Source: Byssothecium circinans (taxonomy: Eukaryota > Ascomycota > Dothideomycetes > Pleosporales > Massarinaceae). Taken from it: a stretch of 64,000 nucleotides of DNA. Positions 1 to 10,632 of this stretch are shown here, piece after piece; position 1 is the first letter of the stretch; every line of letters starts with the position of its first letter. The position numbers and the translations under genes were made by a program. The stretch is taken from NCBI GenBank assembly GCA_010015675.1, contig ML976985.1, positions 557,811 through 621,810 on the forward strand, given 5' to 3'. The notes below the pieces were generated by a model. That model was given only the letters and a program-made list of their open reading frames with translations, ran no database searches and was not told where the DNA came from.

Positions 1-2866
1 GCATCACGTTTCCTGCGACTGCGAAGCCGTACTTTGAGTCGTTGAGGATGGAGACTCCATACGTGGCTTCTGAAAGATCGGCCCATTTGTGGCAGCACAC
101 TTCGAACTTGGCCATATCCCAGTTGGTATTGTAGTGTGTAGGACGGCGGACGATGCCGTATTGCGTCTCGTAACTCGCTTCTGTGTTGACGATGTCGAAG
201 ACGAACTCGGTCTTTAAGAACTTCATGGTTTCTTGCCATTCGATTTCGGCGTCGATTTCAACGCTCGTAGGTGCATCCTGATAACCGGCTGGTAGCGATA
301 TTGTGGTCTTGATCCAGGACTTATCGGAGATCTTTGTCTCGACTTCTAATGAGACACGATGGGGACTGTTTTCGGAGATGACAACTTTGGAAGGCTTTAG
401 CTCCTCTCGTGAGCGGAGGTGGTAGACTTCGACGTCCCAAGCCTGCCAGTAGAGCGGCTTGTCGTCATAGAGCACGAGCTGGGCGGCTTTTGCACCCTTG
501 GGAACAAGTTCACGCGAGGCGTGTCTGTCGTATAACGATGTGATAACACCTTCCGAGACTTTGACTATGTACTGAGAGTTGCGGAGCTCAAAGACATTGG
601 GTTCAGTTTCCTTTATCGAGGCGGTGGTGGCGGAGTAGGGTGAGGCGAGGGGGCGAATGTCTATCGCACTGAAACCGTCGCCATGGGCGAGGCCATAAGA
701 GGGGAGACTGGCGATGGACGGAAGTTTGACGAGCTCGGTGCGTGACCATGGCAGTGTGTTGAGCGCAGATAGCTTGCTATCTGCTTTGATATCTTCGTCA
801 AAGCCTAGTTCAGCAAGAGCGTCGGATAGAAGCTTCTCGCCTGTCTTGAACACCTTTTCGTAGATCTAGAGAAAATTAGTTGGTGTCGCAAGAGCGCAAT
901 GTGTTGAACGTACCTCATCAGAGTCATCGTAGCACATCTCAATCGAGCTACCTGGAAGGCAGTCGTGGAACTGGCAGAGTAGGACATTCTCCCACATATC
1001 GTCGATCTCCTTCTTAGGATACTTGTAGGAGCTCTTCTTGCCAAAACCGTTCTTGATGGTCGCTAGTGTAGCAAGGTACTCAAGATCTCGCAGCAGAATT
1101 TCAGACTTTCTGTTATTGCGCTTGTTGTTCGCCTGAGTCGTATAGGTTCCGCGATGAAGCTCGAAATAAAGTTCGCCGTACCATGTAACAAGCTCTGTGC
1201 CTTGTTCAACCTTCTTCTCTAGCTTATCGAAGAAGTCGTCTGCAGAATCGCCGAGCTTGATGCGTGGAAGAAGTCCGGTCTTGTCCGCTATTCCGCGGCA
1301 GCGCCTGAGCTTTTCGAGATGCTGCCATGTCGGACCGCCGCCACCGTCACCCTTGCCGAAAACAAGAAGCGACGTCTTGTCCTGGTCGAGCGACTTGTGC
1401 TGCGTGATGCTCCTCTTCACGTCGCCAAAATTCGCTTCGGCGGTATAAGTCTCGGAGGGTGGCATGTGACAGATGACCTGGCTGTTGTCCAGAGCCACCC
1501 AATTGAAGGTGGTGTGTGGGAAGTTGTTGATGTTGTTCCAGCTGAGCTTCTGGGTGAGGAAGCGCTTCATACCGGAGATACGACATATCTGCGGGAGCTG
1601 AGTAGAGTACCCGAAGGTGTCCGGGAGCCAAAAGGTGCGGCATCGTTGGCCAAAACGGCTCTCGAAGTACCGCTGTCCGTAGAGAAACTGTCTGATCAGA
1701 GACTCACCGCCGGGAAGATTGGTGTCGTGTTCCACCCAGCTGCCGCCAATGGGTTGGAATGTGCCTTCCTTGACCTTCTTCTTAACGCGGTCAAAGGTGG
1801 ATGGGTAGTACTGCTCCAGCCACTTGTACTGTTGGGCCTGGGAGCAGCAGAAGCGGAGCTCAGGGTAGCGGTCGATGAGGTCGCATTGGTTGGACCACGA
1901 GCGCGCCACCTTTCGTTTTGTCTCGGCGAACGGCCACAGCCAGCAAGTGTCAATGTGGCAGTAGCCAATACCGCTCACGATGGCATCCTTGTCGCTCTCG
2001 TACACTTTGTGAGAGTCGACGTCGCCTAAGTATTCGCGTGCGATCTTACGGCCTTCAAGGATGCTCTTTTGGCTCCCACCACCGGCGATGAAAGCGTCCA
2101 TGATGCGGTTTGCAATCTGCTGGGCTTCATGCTGTTCCCACGAGTCGCCTGGAAACTCGCGCGCGGCATCGCCTATCTCCCAAAAGTCAAAGTAGAGTGC
2201 CCTCGCCTCTAGATTGACAGCCACTATGTCCGCCGTGTTCAATTGGAAGTAGCGGTTCGGGCTCGGCGGTTGGATCGAGTCACCGCCTGGAGCGTTGCCG
2301 AACATGCCATTGCACGCCATCTCCACGTAGAATAAGTGTTCCTTGCCATCGCGGAACTCCTTGGGCAGTATCCATTCTGTGCGCTCGCCGCCGCCTGTGA
2401 GACCATGGACAACGTCACCGTCCTTGGTCCAGATCATGCCTTCGTTGTTGGCATCCCAGACGAACTCCAGGTGCTCCTTGTCCCGCAGCTCTTTTGGCAC
2501 TGTCAGCTGCACCTTGAACCAATGCGTCGACCAACTCGGGCCAAACGACTCGCCGACGTGGGTTGGTTTGAACTCGTGACTGGTGGCATCTTTGAAGGAG
2601 GGACGCGAGAGGTCGGGCGGAGAGTAGACGGACAGCTTGACCCAGTCGGAGCCGGATGCGCGGCCTTCTTCAAGTTTGCTGTTCTATCATGAGTCTTGGA
2701 GCTTCGATTTCATTTTCATTCATGCTGGGAATGCATACGCCAATAGGCCCTGCTCACGGTACTGGCCGCCATCGGTGAACTGCCTCAGACGGTCTCTGTA
2801 TATGCCGTCGATCTGCTTGCCCACAGGCCCGGCTGCGAGCTTTGGATAATTGGTGGAGACGGGCAT
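1..2866 (-). CDS. AMS1: Vacuolar alpha-mannosidase, GH38 (3' end beyond window)
   Basis: Class II alpha-mannosidase that trims alpha-linked mannose from free oligosaccharides in the vacuole/cytosol. Three exons are readable: 2739-2866, 913-2678 and 1-865 (C-terminus cut by the window edge). Introns 2679-2738 (60 bp) and 866-912 (47 bp) have GTATGC/CAG and GTACGT/TAG borders and restore one frame. The protein shows the GH38 zinc-site motif CHIDTCWLWPF and the nucleophile motif WLPDTFGYSTQLPQI, followed by the C-terminal beta-sandwich region. Start chosen at the ATG of MPVSTNYPKL, giving the typical fungal Ams1 N-terminus; an in-frame ATG at 2896 would add ten residues. Family assignment is secure; the cytosol-to-vacuole location is known for yeast Ams1 and inferred here. 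Confidence 0.95.
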
Positions 2867-3099
2867 GATGCGGTTCCGATTCGTGTCGCCGCCCATGGTG
2901 TCGATGTTGTAGTAGAATGGGGTGGATTCGAGCTTATAAGTGCTGGAACCCGTTGCAGCTGTCGTACCTGCATGAGCTCGCTCACTGTGGAGCTTTCCCC
3001 GCAAGTACCCGCCTGACCCGTTGCTGGCCCGAGCTCTCCGCCATCTGATCTGCATCCACACCACCACCGTCTTTCAACACTATCACCCGCCTGTCGCCG

Positions 3100-4263
3100 T
3101 TACACGATACGGCACGTTTCCTGATCACTGAGAGGGGCCGCGCGCTGCTTTTTGCAGGATGGTGTGCTGCTCGTTTCGTCATCGTCCCGCTTACGCTTCT
3201 TGGTCCCTGGTGTTGGCTGGAGAAGGCGAGGATCGATAGGTGAGTATGATTGCAGAGTGCTGCTCGACGCTTCTTGGGGCTGCTGCTCGAGGAGAAGCGG
3301 GTCGATGAGAGACGTGGGGATCGAAGGGAGGCTCGGCATTACGTTACGCGGATCAAGACCTGGAATCTGCACACGACCTTGCGTGGCTTCATCAAACTGC
3401 CGCTTCTCCTGCTCCTGCACATACTCCTTGGTACGATACATCTGGCCAACGTCAAGATCGATCTGGCAGACTCCCTTGTAATACGGCATTTGTGCCGGCG
3501 TGTCGTCTTCATCTTCCAACTTGCGCTTCTTCGAGCCAGCCAAGCTCCCCTCCTGCGCCTTCTTCACCTCCCTCCTCTGCCAGTCCAACATGCGAAAGGT
3601 GAGCTCCAGGTCCTTCTTCCTCTCGTTGTTCTGCCTGCGCCCTTCCTCTTGTCGCTGTTTCTGCCATTGGGCTTTCGCCATCGCCCCTTTCTTCCGCAGC
3701 TCTTGCCGCCTCTCGAATTCACGCACCCTCACGTTCCACACTCCCTCTGAATGTGTCAGCTTCTCGCTGAACTTGTACTCCAAGCAAGCAGTCCGAAGGT
3801 CCCCACGGTCGATTCTGTCCTCGGCCTTCCGTATGACGCGCGCCGCGCCAATGTTGCGCCGTACGAGGGCTGCCCTCAGGTGTGGCTCTTTGAACTTGTC
3901 TATCGGAAGTTTCGTCTCCGAGAAGGCAGGGGAACAGGTGCCCGTCTTGGCCTTTGGCCTAGGTGAGCTGTTGCCGGGCGCCTGGCCGGTTTCTGGGGTG
4001 ACGGTGGTGTCGACCGCGTCGACGACTTGGGAGTTGCGAAGACGCGAACAGGCCAAGTTCTTCACGCGCTGCTTCATGCGCTCTTCGCGGGACATGGTGT
4101 GGAGTCCGTACTTGACGAGCTCCGAAGGCTTCAAGACACGTCGCAGCTCAGACTTGACCGGGAACTCTGCTAAGCGTTGGATGACTTCAAAAGAAGATGG
4201 CTCCTGATTTTTCATCTTGGCCAGCGCGGCGAGGTCGAAGCGCCGAGGGACGAAAGCGGGCAT
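3100..4263 (-). CDS. Charged coiled-coil protein of unknown function, probably nuclear
   Basis: Single-exon ORF of 387 residues, not recognised as a known family. The middle third (about residues 180-250) is a strongly charged Arg/Lys/Glu/Gln helix likely to form a coiled coil. Basic clusters SKKRKLEDEDD and TKKRKRDDDE look like nuclear localisation signals. The C-terminus is Pro/Ser/Gln-rich and of low complexity. It lies in tandem upstream of AMS1 on the same strand, with 234 bp between its stop and the AMS1 start. The N-terminus MPAFVPRRFDLAAL follows directly on the only suitable ATG. A chromatin or splicing-associated role would be a guess from composition only. Confidence 0.7.
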   Translation of the reverse strand: MPAFVPRRFDLAALAKMKNQEPSSFEVIQRLAEFPVKSELRRVLKPSELVKYGLHTMSREERMKQRVKNLACSRLRNSQVVDAVDTTVTPETGQAPGNSSPRPKAKTGTCSPAFSETKLPIDKFKEPHLRAALVRRNIGAARVIRKAEDRIDRGDLRTACLEYKFSEKLTHSEGVWNVRVREFERRQELRKKGAMAKAQWQKQRQEEGRRQNNERKKDLELTFRMLDWQRREVKKAQEGSLAGSKKRKLEDEDDTPAQMPYYKGVCQIDLDVGQMYRTKEYVQEQEKRQFDEATQGRVQIPGLDPRNVMPSLPSIPTSLIDPLLLEQQPQEASSSTLQSYSPIDPRLLQPTPGTKKRKRDDDETSSTPSCKKQRAAPLSDQETCRIV

Positions 4264-5062
4264 GATGGCTAGTTGTATGGGTTAAGAAGACGGGGGTAGG
4301 TGAATACGTCGAATGAGTTTCGATCGCTGAAAACCGCGAGATGGGCAAAGGTAGTGGGAATATCGTGTCGTGAACGGGTGTTGAATTTGATGACGATGAG
4401 CAGCTGTGTGGGGAAGTGTCCGTCGCTAGGGTTCTCGAAAATCGACCTCAGTCACCGTTTGCCGGTGACGTCGATTGCAAAGAGTCCGTGCTGCGTGTCT
4501 GCCTTGTTGGCTCGCAGACAATAGGAGCAGTTATTCGTGGTGAGCGCGAAATCTGCAGTGGACTTGTTCTCGATGTGATCGCGTTGAAGATATCACGGCT
4601 CTGCGGTGGTGCTTCGTTTGCGGATCTAGACTGTTTCTGCCTGCTACGGGTGGGTCTATCCAGAACATCATTTTCTTCCTGTCGTTTCCTGACATGTCAA
4701 GACGCGCATTCAATCTCCCTGGGGCGTCTATATTCCCTCTTTCCCTCTATACAAGGGCTTCTCTCTAACATGCTCTCTATGTTGGCGAGGACTACAAAGC
4801 CATTCCGTACACACACAATACCCTAGCGAGCCTAAAGGCCTATCATATATGACAGCGTTCTCTTGTGCCAGATGTTTCCTCGCTACGGACACGCTCATTA
4901 TCGTACGACACATTATAAAAAACATACAAACTTACCTTGCACAATGCTGCTTGCTATACACCACCAACACACCCACAAATCCCTAGAAACTACCCTCTAT
5001 CCCAAACTTCCACCACATACTCCCATAATGCCCCAACACGTTCCACAAAAACCCCGTCAACA
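4264..5062. other. Intergenic region between divergent genes
   Basis: No convincing coding sequence. The part next to 4263 is the presumed promoter of the minus-strand charged protein; the C- and A-rich stretch around 4920-5060 precedes the plus-strand gene beginning at 5063. Short ORFs here have no family-like features. Confidence 0.5.
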
Positions 5063-5857
5063 ATGGCTCCCTACACTCAAACCTTCCACAGCCTCGCCAA
5101 AGACGCCCGATCAGTCGTCGTCAACATCTTTACACAGGTCCTCCCACTTCAACCCCCTAACCCTCCAACCAGATCGTGATCACAACCCTAATCCAACCCA
5201 ATCTCTTCTCTACCCGCTTCCCTAACATCCTCACCCCCGTACACGAAAAAATACATCTCGCGCTCCAACTCGCCACCCTCTTCCTCACCGACGACCGCCT
5301 CCTCAACTACTTCTACGTCCACACAATCAAACATTCTGCACCTCCACCACACTCCCTCCGACCTTTCGCTCCCCTACCTCGCTCCGAACCCCGCGTACAC
5401 GGGATGGGAGAAACCGGGTCGGTCGTGTCGAGCAGTGCGGAGGCTATGGCTTGACAAGTTACACCAGTTAGGTTCCGTGGTGAAGTTTTGCATGTACGAT
5501 GGGGATGAGAAGTTAGAAGTGTCTGCCTTGACGTACGGCTTCGCGAGCGACTTGGATGAGCGACGGGATGCGGTGGGGTTGCTTCGGAATCATGTCTACG
5601 TAGATGGTATAGACGGTGGGGTTATTCCTCCCGTACGCTAATACCTGCTAGTAATAATGAGACTTAAACTTCAACTTATTACATAGAGTTCTTTAACGCA
5701 AGTTTCCCCCCTCGCAACAACCGCCGTGTATGAAATCGCCCACGCTATCAAAGACTTCTCCTCATTCCACACATACAACCCGAGACACATTGTCCAGTCG
5801 AATCATATAGTTACTGGGCCGAGCTACAGCACCAAGTACCCAATCCCCCTGAAGTAG
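5063..5857 (+). pseudogene. Unknown protein gene, multi-exon, probably damaged
   Basis: A coding-like path runs from ATG 5063 (MAPYTQTFHSLAKDAR) through 5173 onward, and from about 5345 to 5632 and 5687 to 5857 (ending KYPIPLK, stop TAG). The last intron, 5633-5686, has good GTACGC...ACATAG borders and joins phase-0 exons. Two joins are abnormal: the first would need a 35-nt intron (5138-5172, weak GTCCTC donor but a CTAAC branch-like motif), and the frame changes by one base between about 5320 and 5345 with no usable splice pair. I do not recognise the family. Either the gene is decaying or the consensus has an indel. Confidence 0.4.
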
Positions 5858-6865
5858 GACTCTTATAGGAGCGACCCGTGTTTGGCGCGCGTGAAGCCCC
5901 ACGGCCTCTAGCGCCGATAGCGTCGCGGACTTCGGGAATGGATTGCACGTTATACGCTGGACCTGGATTGTTGCCGTTTGGTATGCTTGCGTCGTGTGGT
6001 TGGGAGGATGATAGGGTTTCCGATGGGGTGGGGAGAGGGGGATATGTGATGCCGGTTGTGGTGCTTCATGGACGGGAGAAATGGGTGGGTGGTTTACGAG
6101 GGAGCATTTAATTGGGATGAGGGGAGGTCGAGGGAGGAGGTGAGAAGGGGTGGGGATGAGAGAGCAGGTTTAGTTAAGGTATATCAGATGTTGCTGATTT
6201 AGGGGGGGTAGGAAGGTAGATGTGAAGGTTGTAAGGGTTAAGGCTGAAGGTGGGGTGTGAAAGTTAAGGTAGATGATAGATTGGCTGTAAGGGAGTAGAC
6301 TAGCTAGGATATCTTCCTGTACTTGACGTTTTTAGCTTATTCTGTGCATCTATGTGCTAATCGTCCTATAAAATTTTCCTTTTATAGGTCTAATAAGGTA
6401 TTTTGAAAGTGTGCATGTAAGTGTAGCTTGCCGATTTCGCATTAAAAGACATGGTATTAAGTTTAACTACTGTAACGGGCTAGGCCTGGTTCCTCAGAGG
6501 CTACTCTTCGGACTCTAAGCTCTCCGAGTTCTCCCTGTATATAGTTAGCCTTCAGGAGAACCCTTCCTCCTTAACGAATCCATCCGTATTCTACTCAGCA
6601 TCTCCGGCTCCTTGAGCGCAGCTCCTTACAACTACTAGTGTTTAATAAGCAATGCAAGCTATACTTTATAACTATTTTCAACACTAGCTTCGTGGGCTGC
6701 GGTGTATACCTTCGGAGTTCCCTCGGAGCTAAGCGATTTGTAATCGGAGTTCATTCGGAGGGCGTAACACGATTGTCAGGACCTAGCTCTACGCCACTAG
6801 GCCATGCTAACCAAAAAGGTGCGAATAATCTAGAACAGATTATCATGGCGTAGAATAGTATATAT

Positions 6866-6895
6866 ACGTATCCCGCAGATACGTACCCCGCAGAT
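6866..6895. repeat. Two tandem 15-bp direct repeats
   Basis: ACGTATCCCGCAGAT at 6866-6880 is followed directly by ACGTACCCCGCAGAT at 6881-6895, one mismatch, then ACGAT begins a third partial copy. It lies at the edge of the repeat-like stretch upstream of the MDR gene. Confidence 0.7.
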
Positions 6896-6980
6896 ACGAT
6901 CAGTCAGCGCGCTAAACCCCGCGCCTGACAACGATGAGCTGGCCTAGATGAATTATTAATGTCGTTGGAACCTGAGATCA

Positions 6981-6986
6981 TATAAA
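6981..6986 (+). promoter_or_regulatory. TATA-like box of the MDR reductase gene
   Basis: TATAAA sits 85 bp upstream of the ATG at 7071, a normal distance for a fungal core promoter. Motif match only. Confidence 0.4.
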
Positions 6987-7070
6987 GTGTGGACGTGAAC
7001 TGCATCAAATAGTTAAATCCCTCTGAAAAACCGCACTCTCATCTCTTGCGATCCTCTTTCAACTCAAGTC

Positions 7071-8243
7071 ATGAAAGCCCTCATCCTTGACGCTGAAGCC
7101 CGAACGGCCAACATTCAGGAGGTGCCCGCTCCTTCACCCCTTAAATCTGAAATACTCGTGCGCGTCGAAGCGATCGCTTTGAATCCCATCGACCCCCTCT
7201 ACGTCAAGCACCCTCTCGCAGCCTCTGGTCGAACGACAGGCTCCGACTTCGCAGGAACGGTGTTCTCTCTAGGACCTGAGATTCCCAACACATGCAAGCT
7301 CGAAATTGGAGATCGAGTCTCAGGGTTCTTGCAGGGCGCCTGCAGTGTGAATGACCGCCCAGGTGCCTTTGCTGAGTATCTTGCCATCCCATGGGACCTG
7401 GTCTGGAAGATCCCGGAGAACGTGAAGACTGAAGAAGCTGCTGGGGTGAGCTTGGTAGCATTGACGGCTGCGCAGGGGCTGTGGTATCGGTTGGGACTGC
7501 AGGCACCATTTGCCTATGGGAAGAATGGGGACTTGGACAAGCTTCCGGATCAAAGTACTGCCAAGAAGGATGTACCAGACATCGTGAACTTCTTCATATA
7601 CGGCGCATCAACAGCAGTTGGACTGTATGCCGCGCAGATGGCTCGGCTCAGCGCGAAAGCTAGTGGAAAGAAAATACGACTGTTCGGCGCGGCGAGCAAA
7701 GCGAGGTGGCAGATGTTGAAGTCGGAGCCATACGGATACGACCACCTAGTGGATTACCGTGATCAAGACTGGCCCGAGCAAGTCAGACAGCTATCAGACG
7801 GAAAGATACATTACGCGTACGATTGTGTCTCGGAGGACACGTCTGTTGAGAAAGTATGCTCGACCTTGGCGAGTGATGGACAGTATGCTGTCGTACGATC
7901 TCGGGCAGGAAAAGCTTGGAAAGCAGATCATCTTCCCATTGAGCCCATATATGGGGCTGTGTGGGAAGGTCTTGGAGAAGAGGTTCAGTACCAAGGCTTC
8001 ACCGTACCAAAATCACTGGCAGCGAGAGCATTTGCAGTCGAATTCTATAGGTGGCTGGGTGGGGCAGTTGGTTCTGAATTGACCCAAGCGCCGATCAGAT
8101 TGATGCCCGGCGGTCTTGAAAAGGTGGTTGAAGATGGTTTCAGGCTGCTTGGGTCTGGCAAGATGGAGGAGAGACAGCATGGGCGGTCTGAGGATTGGAT
8201 GAGGCCGGTCAGTGCAGAGAAACTTGTTTACGTACTTGAATAG
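7071..8243 (+). CDS. Medium-chain (zinc-type) dehydrogenase/enoyl reductase
   Basis: Single-exon protein of 390 residues. It has the MDR superfamily plan: an N-terminal GroES-like domain with NPIDPLYV and GSDFAGTV (residues about 38-64), then a Rossmann domain with the dinucleotide-binding sequence YGASTAVGLYAAQ. It resembles the fungal trans-enoyl reductase/quinone oxidoreductase branch that works either as a stand-alone NADPH oxidoreductase or as partner of polyketide synthases (LovC/ToxD type); no catalytic-zinc cysteine motif is evident, as usual for that branch. No PKS is in this window, so the substrate is unknown. A TATA-like box lies at 6981. Its neighbours downstream are a membrane protein, a LanC-like protein and a tyrosinase. 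Confidence 0.85.
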   Translation: MKALILDAEARTANIQEVPAPSPLKSEILVRVEAIALNPIDPLYVKHPLAASGRTTGSDFAGTVFSLGPEIPNTCKLEIGDRVSGFLQGACSVNDRPGAFAEYLAIPWDLVWKIPENVKTEEAAGVSLVALTAAQGLWYRLGLQAPFAYGKNGDLDKLPDQSTAKKDVPDIVNFFIYGASTAVGLYAAQMARLSAKASGKKIRLFGAASKARWQMLKSEPYGYDHLVDYRDQDWPEQVRQLSDGKIHYAYDCVSEDTSVEKVCSTLASDGQYAVVRSRAGKAWKADHLPIEPIYGAVWEGLGEEVQYQGFTVPKSLAARAFAVEFYRWLGGAVGSELTQAPIRLMPGGLEKVVEDGFRLLGSGKMEERQHGRSEDWMRPVSAEKLVYVLE

Positions 8244-8707
8244 ACGAGTCACCTGGAATGCACATTCATCACCGCGGCGATGAGCGCTTGATGATGGACG
8301 GACCCTCACTATCCGGGATGATGGAGGTGATGAGAGGAGAAGAAAGAGAGCCGAAATGTTAGGACCGGAAGCTATGATTGGTTGGCTAAGCGAACTGCAT
8401 TACTCGTGTTTCGTGCCGTCTTTTCTTTTCTCCTCCCATCTTTCTTCCACATGAAGGTAACGAAGCTCTGGAGCACAAAAAGCAAATCGAATCCGGATAG
8501 CTAGTGGTTGCGATCAGAAGTCATCCGGTTCCTTTTTCAGTGCTAGTGCGGCATGCAAGGGCGCATTTATACCAGCCCCGCCTTGTGATACCATGACAGA
8601 CATTCTGTTGATGGCGTACCCCCTTTTTCCTTCTCTTCTAGTTTCCAATATCTCTTTTCCAAAATCAACCATCTGCAGTGTCGGGACTTACCATCTTCGA
8701 ACACACC
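8244..8707. other. Intergenic region
   Basis: 464 bp between the MDR stop and the Cys-rich membrane protein start. It contains pyrimidine-rich stretches (8405-8450, 8620-8665) consistent with a promoter and 5' leader. No gene seen. Confidence 0.5.
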
Positions 8708-9961
8708 ATGCGTCCACAACTCGACAGCCGGCAGACCCAGGAATGTCCCTTTGGTGGAAGCTTTTACAGATGTGCTGCGCAGAACTATGTTGGCTGCTGT
8801 TTAGTTGAAGCCTGCACATATGGATGTCCAGTAGATGAGGAACGCCCACTAGGAAGCAGTACGTCACACTAGCATCTCAAGCTTACCTTAGTACCGTCTG
8901 CGTGAGTCGTCGTAATACTCTAGGCCTACAATTGACACAGTTGGGCCTACACATCATGAAATCATGCATGAGACGCACCAAGATGGCCGGGGCTCGACGA
9001 TCGACGTTAGGTATAGGTTCTGCCAGAGCCCCATCGCGTTGTTCGATGCCATTTAAGCCCGCTTGTTCTTTCTACCATCTTCCATTCGGCAATGAATCGA
9101 CCGATTAATTCGCAGGAGCTCAGTTCATTCCTCGCAATCTTTTACAGCACGTTCAACGCTCACATTAAGTACAGCTTTTTCAACATCAATACCGTCCTCC
9201 ACGCTAGCAACTATCGCATCCTTTAACACTGAAGGCCAAACTGTCTACATCACAACCACCGCCGAGCCATCCACATCAACAACTGCACAACCTTCGGCAG
9301 AAGTTCCAACAGACGTATCGCCGGATATACAGCAATCGCGGTCTAATGGCACACCGGTCGGTCCAATTGTTGGAGGAGTCGTAGGCGGGGTTGTTTTTCT
9401 GGTCGCCATAGCCTTCCTCCTATTGCTCCTCCGGCGCAAGAAGCGAGCCAAGCAGCAACGACGAGCAACACTCCCACCACCCCCCTACACGGATGGCGGA
9501 GATATGTCGGAACAGCTTGGTAAGTTTGACTGACGGAAGACTCGCAGTTTCATCCGATGATTGATCGTTACACAGGTACGACGTCGACAATTCATTCCGA
9601 CACAAAAGCAGCCGCGGATACGACTCCGGAATCTGTACCGCAGCTTGACGGCACTGCCGTCATACCAAGCCTCGAAGCAAACGTCGATGCTCTTGGGAAC
9701 ATTCCTGAACTCCCCGCCATCTCGAGGAGGAATTCCGATCCTTTTGTCACACCGGAATCTTCTGTGGAAAGTGAATCACCTCAAACTGCAGTTACTAAGC
9801 CGAAAAAACCTCGATCTGATCCAGAAAATCACGTTATGAGCTGGTCGCACTTCACTTCGATGGGCAATCGGGATCCCTCGTCTCGACGTTCGCAACCGCA
9901 TATAGCGCCAGAATCCTCGACGACTGTGTGGGAGAATATGAATCCGACAAAATCGAATTAG
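8708..9961 (+). CDS. Cys-rich single-pass membrane protein, Ser/Thr-rich ectodomain
   Basis: Three exons: 8708-8858, 9148-9519 and 9576-9961, with phases that agree (GTACGT...ACAG, GTAAGT...ACAG). The product is about 302 residues. Residues 13-45 form a compact Cys-rich head (C at CPFGG, YRCA, GCC, EAC, YGCP) like those found in many Pezizomycotina surface proteins. A Ser/Thr-rich linker leads to GPIVGGVVGGVVFLVAIAF, one membrane span, followed by the basic stop-transfer RRKKRAKQQRR and a Pro-rich, Ser-rich cytoplasmic tail ending NPTKSN. The 289-bp first intron is the least certain part, and no clear signal peptide precedes the Cys-rich head, so a further upstream exon is possible. A surface-sensor role is inferred from architecture. 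Confidence 0.6.
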
Positions 9962-10632
9962 AAATTACAACCTGACAAATAGTAGACAAATATCCTGCTA
10001 GCAAGCGTTGATTGTGTTCCGGTTAAATGGGGGGCCGAATGGTGGTCTCTTTGGCGTTTGTGGGGGTATGGGTACGACATATGAATCCTCGGAACTCTAT
10101 ACAATTAATTCCTCGAGTGTTTTGCCCGGTGTTCTTCTAGCCGTCTCGGATATGTGTCTTGGTGTTGCTCCTGGCGGAGGAGTGGATTTGTAAAAACGTA
10201 AAGGTGCAGTCCGAACGCATGGACATCTTTTTCGTACCTCGGGGACATTACCACGCCATATCGAAGTGGCAGTGTTCTCAACAGAAACTAAAGCTCAAAA
10301 CGGGCCCGGAGCCTTGGAGCACTGTTTATCACGTGGTATTTCTTGGCGGGCGCTTCAATGAGCATGTGCCACGATCGCGATGTGCCGATCAGATTCTTCG
10401 GAACGCCTCTGCTCGGCCTGACTATTACCTCACCTACCTTGTTGCAGTTCAAGTCATACCCTTTCAGAGCCCCTCACGTTCTCAATATTCCTCTGCTAGT
10501 TTTCGAAAACACAGGCAGCTGCGAACCCCGCTGACGTCACATCTGGCCCCTCGGTTGAACTCTTGAGAGGCAGCAACCAAACGCAACAAATCCTCTCAAA
10601 ACTTCACACAGCATAGCTCACCGGTCGAAGAT
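9962..10632. other. Intergenic region, LanC-like gene promoter
   Basis: 671 bp without a supported gene. Short overlapping ORFs at 10008-10566 show no family-like features and contain promoter-like sequence near the end. Confidence 0.5.

Larger units (their letters stand above)
5858..7070. other. Non-coding region with repeat-like sequence
   Basis: No supported gene. 6180-6300 is a G-rich, low-complexity stretch. 6470-6850 has the mixed composition of an old inserted element (blocks such as CTTCGGAGTTC) without an open reading frame. 6866-6895 holds two adjacent 15-bp direct repeats. The last 100 bp form the promoter of the reductase gene at 7071. Confidence 0.4.

Noticed and set aside
1319..2029. 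236-codon plus-strand ORF within AMS1
   Set aside because: Exactly antisense to conserved GH38 coding sequence.
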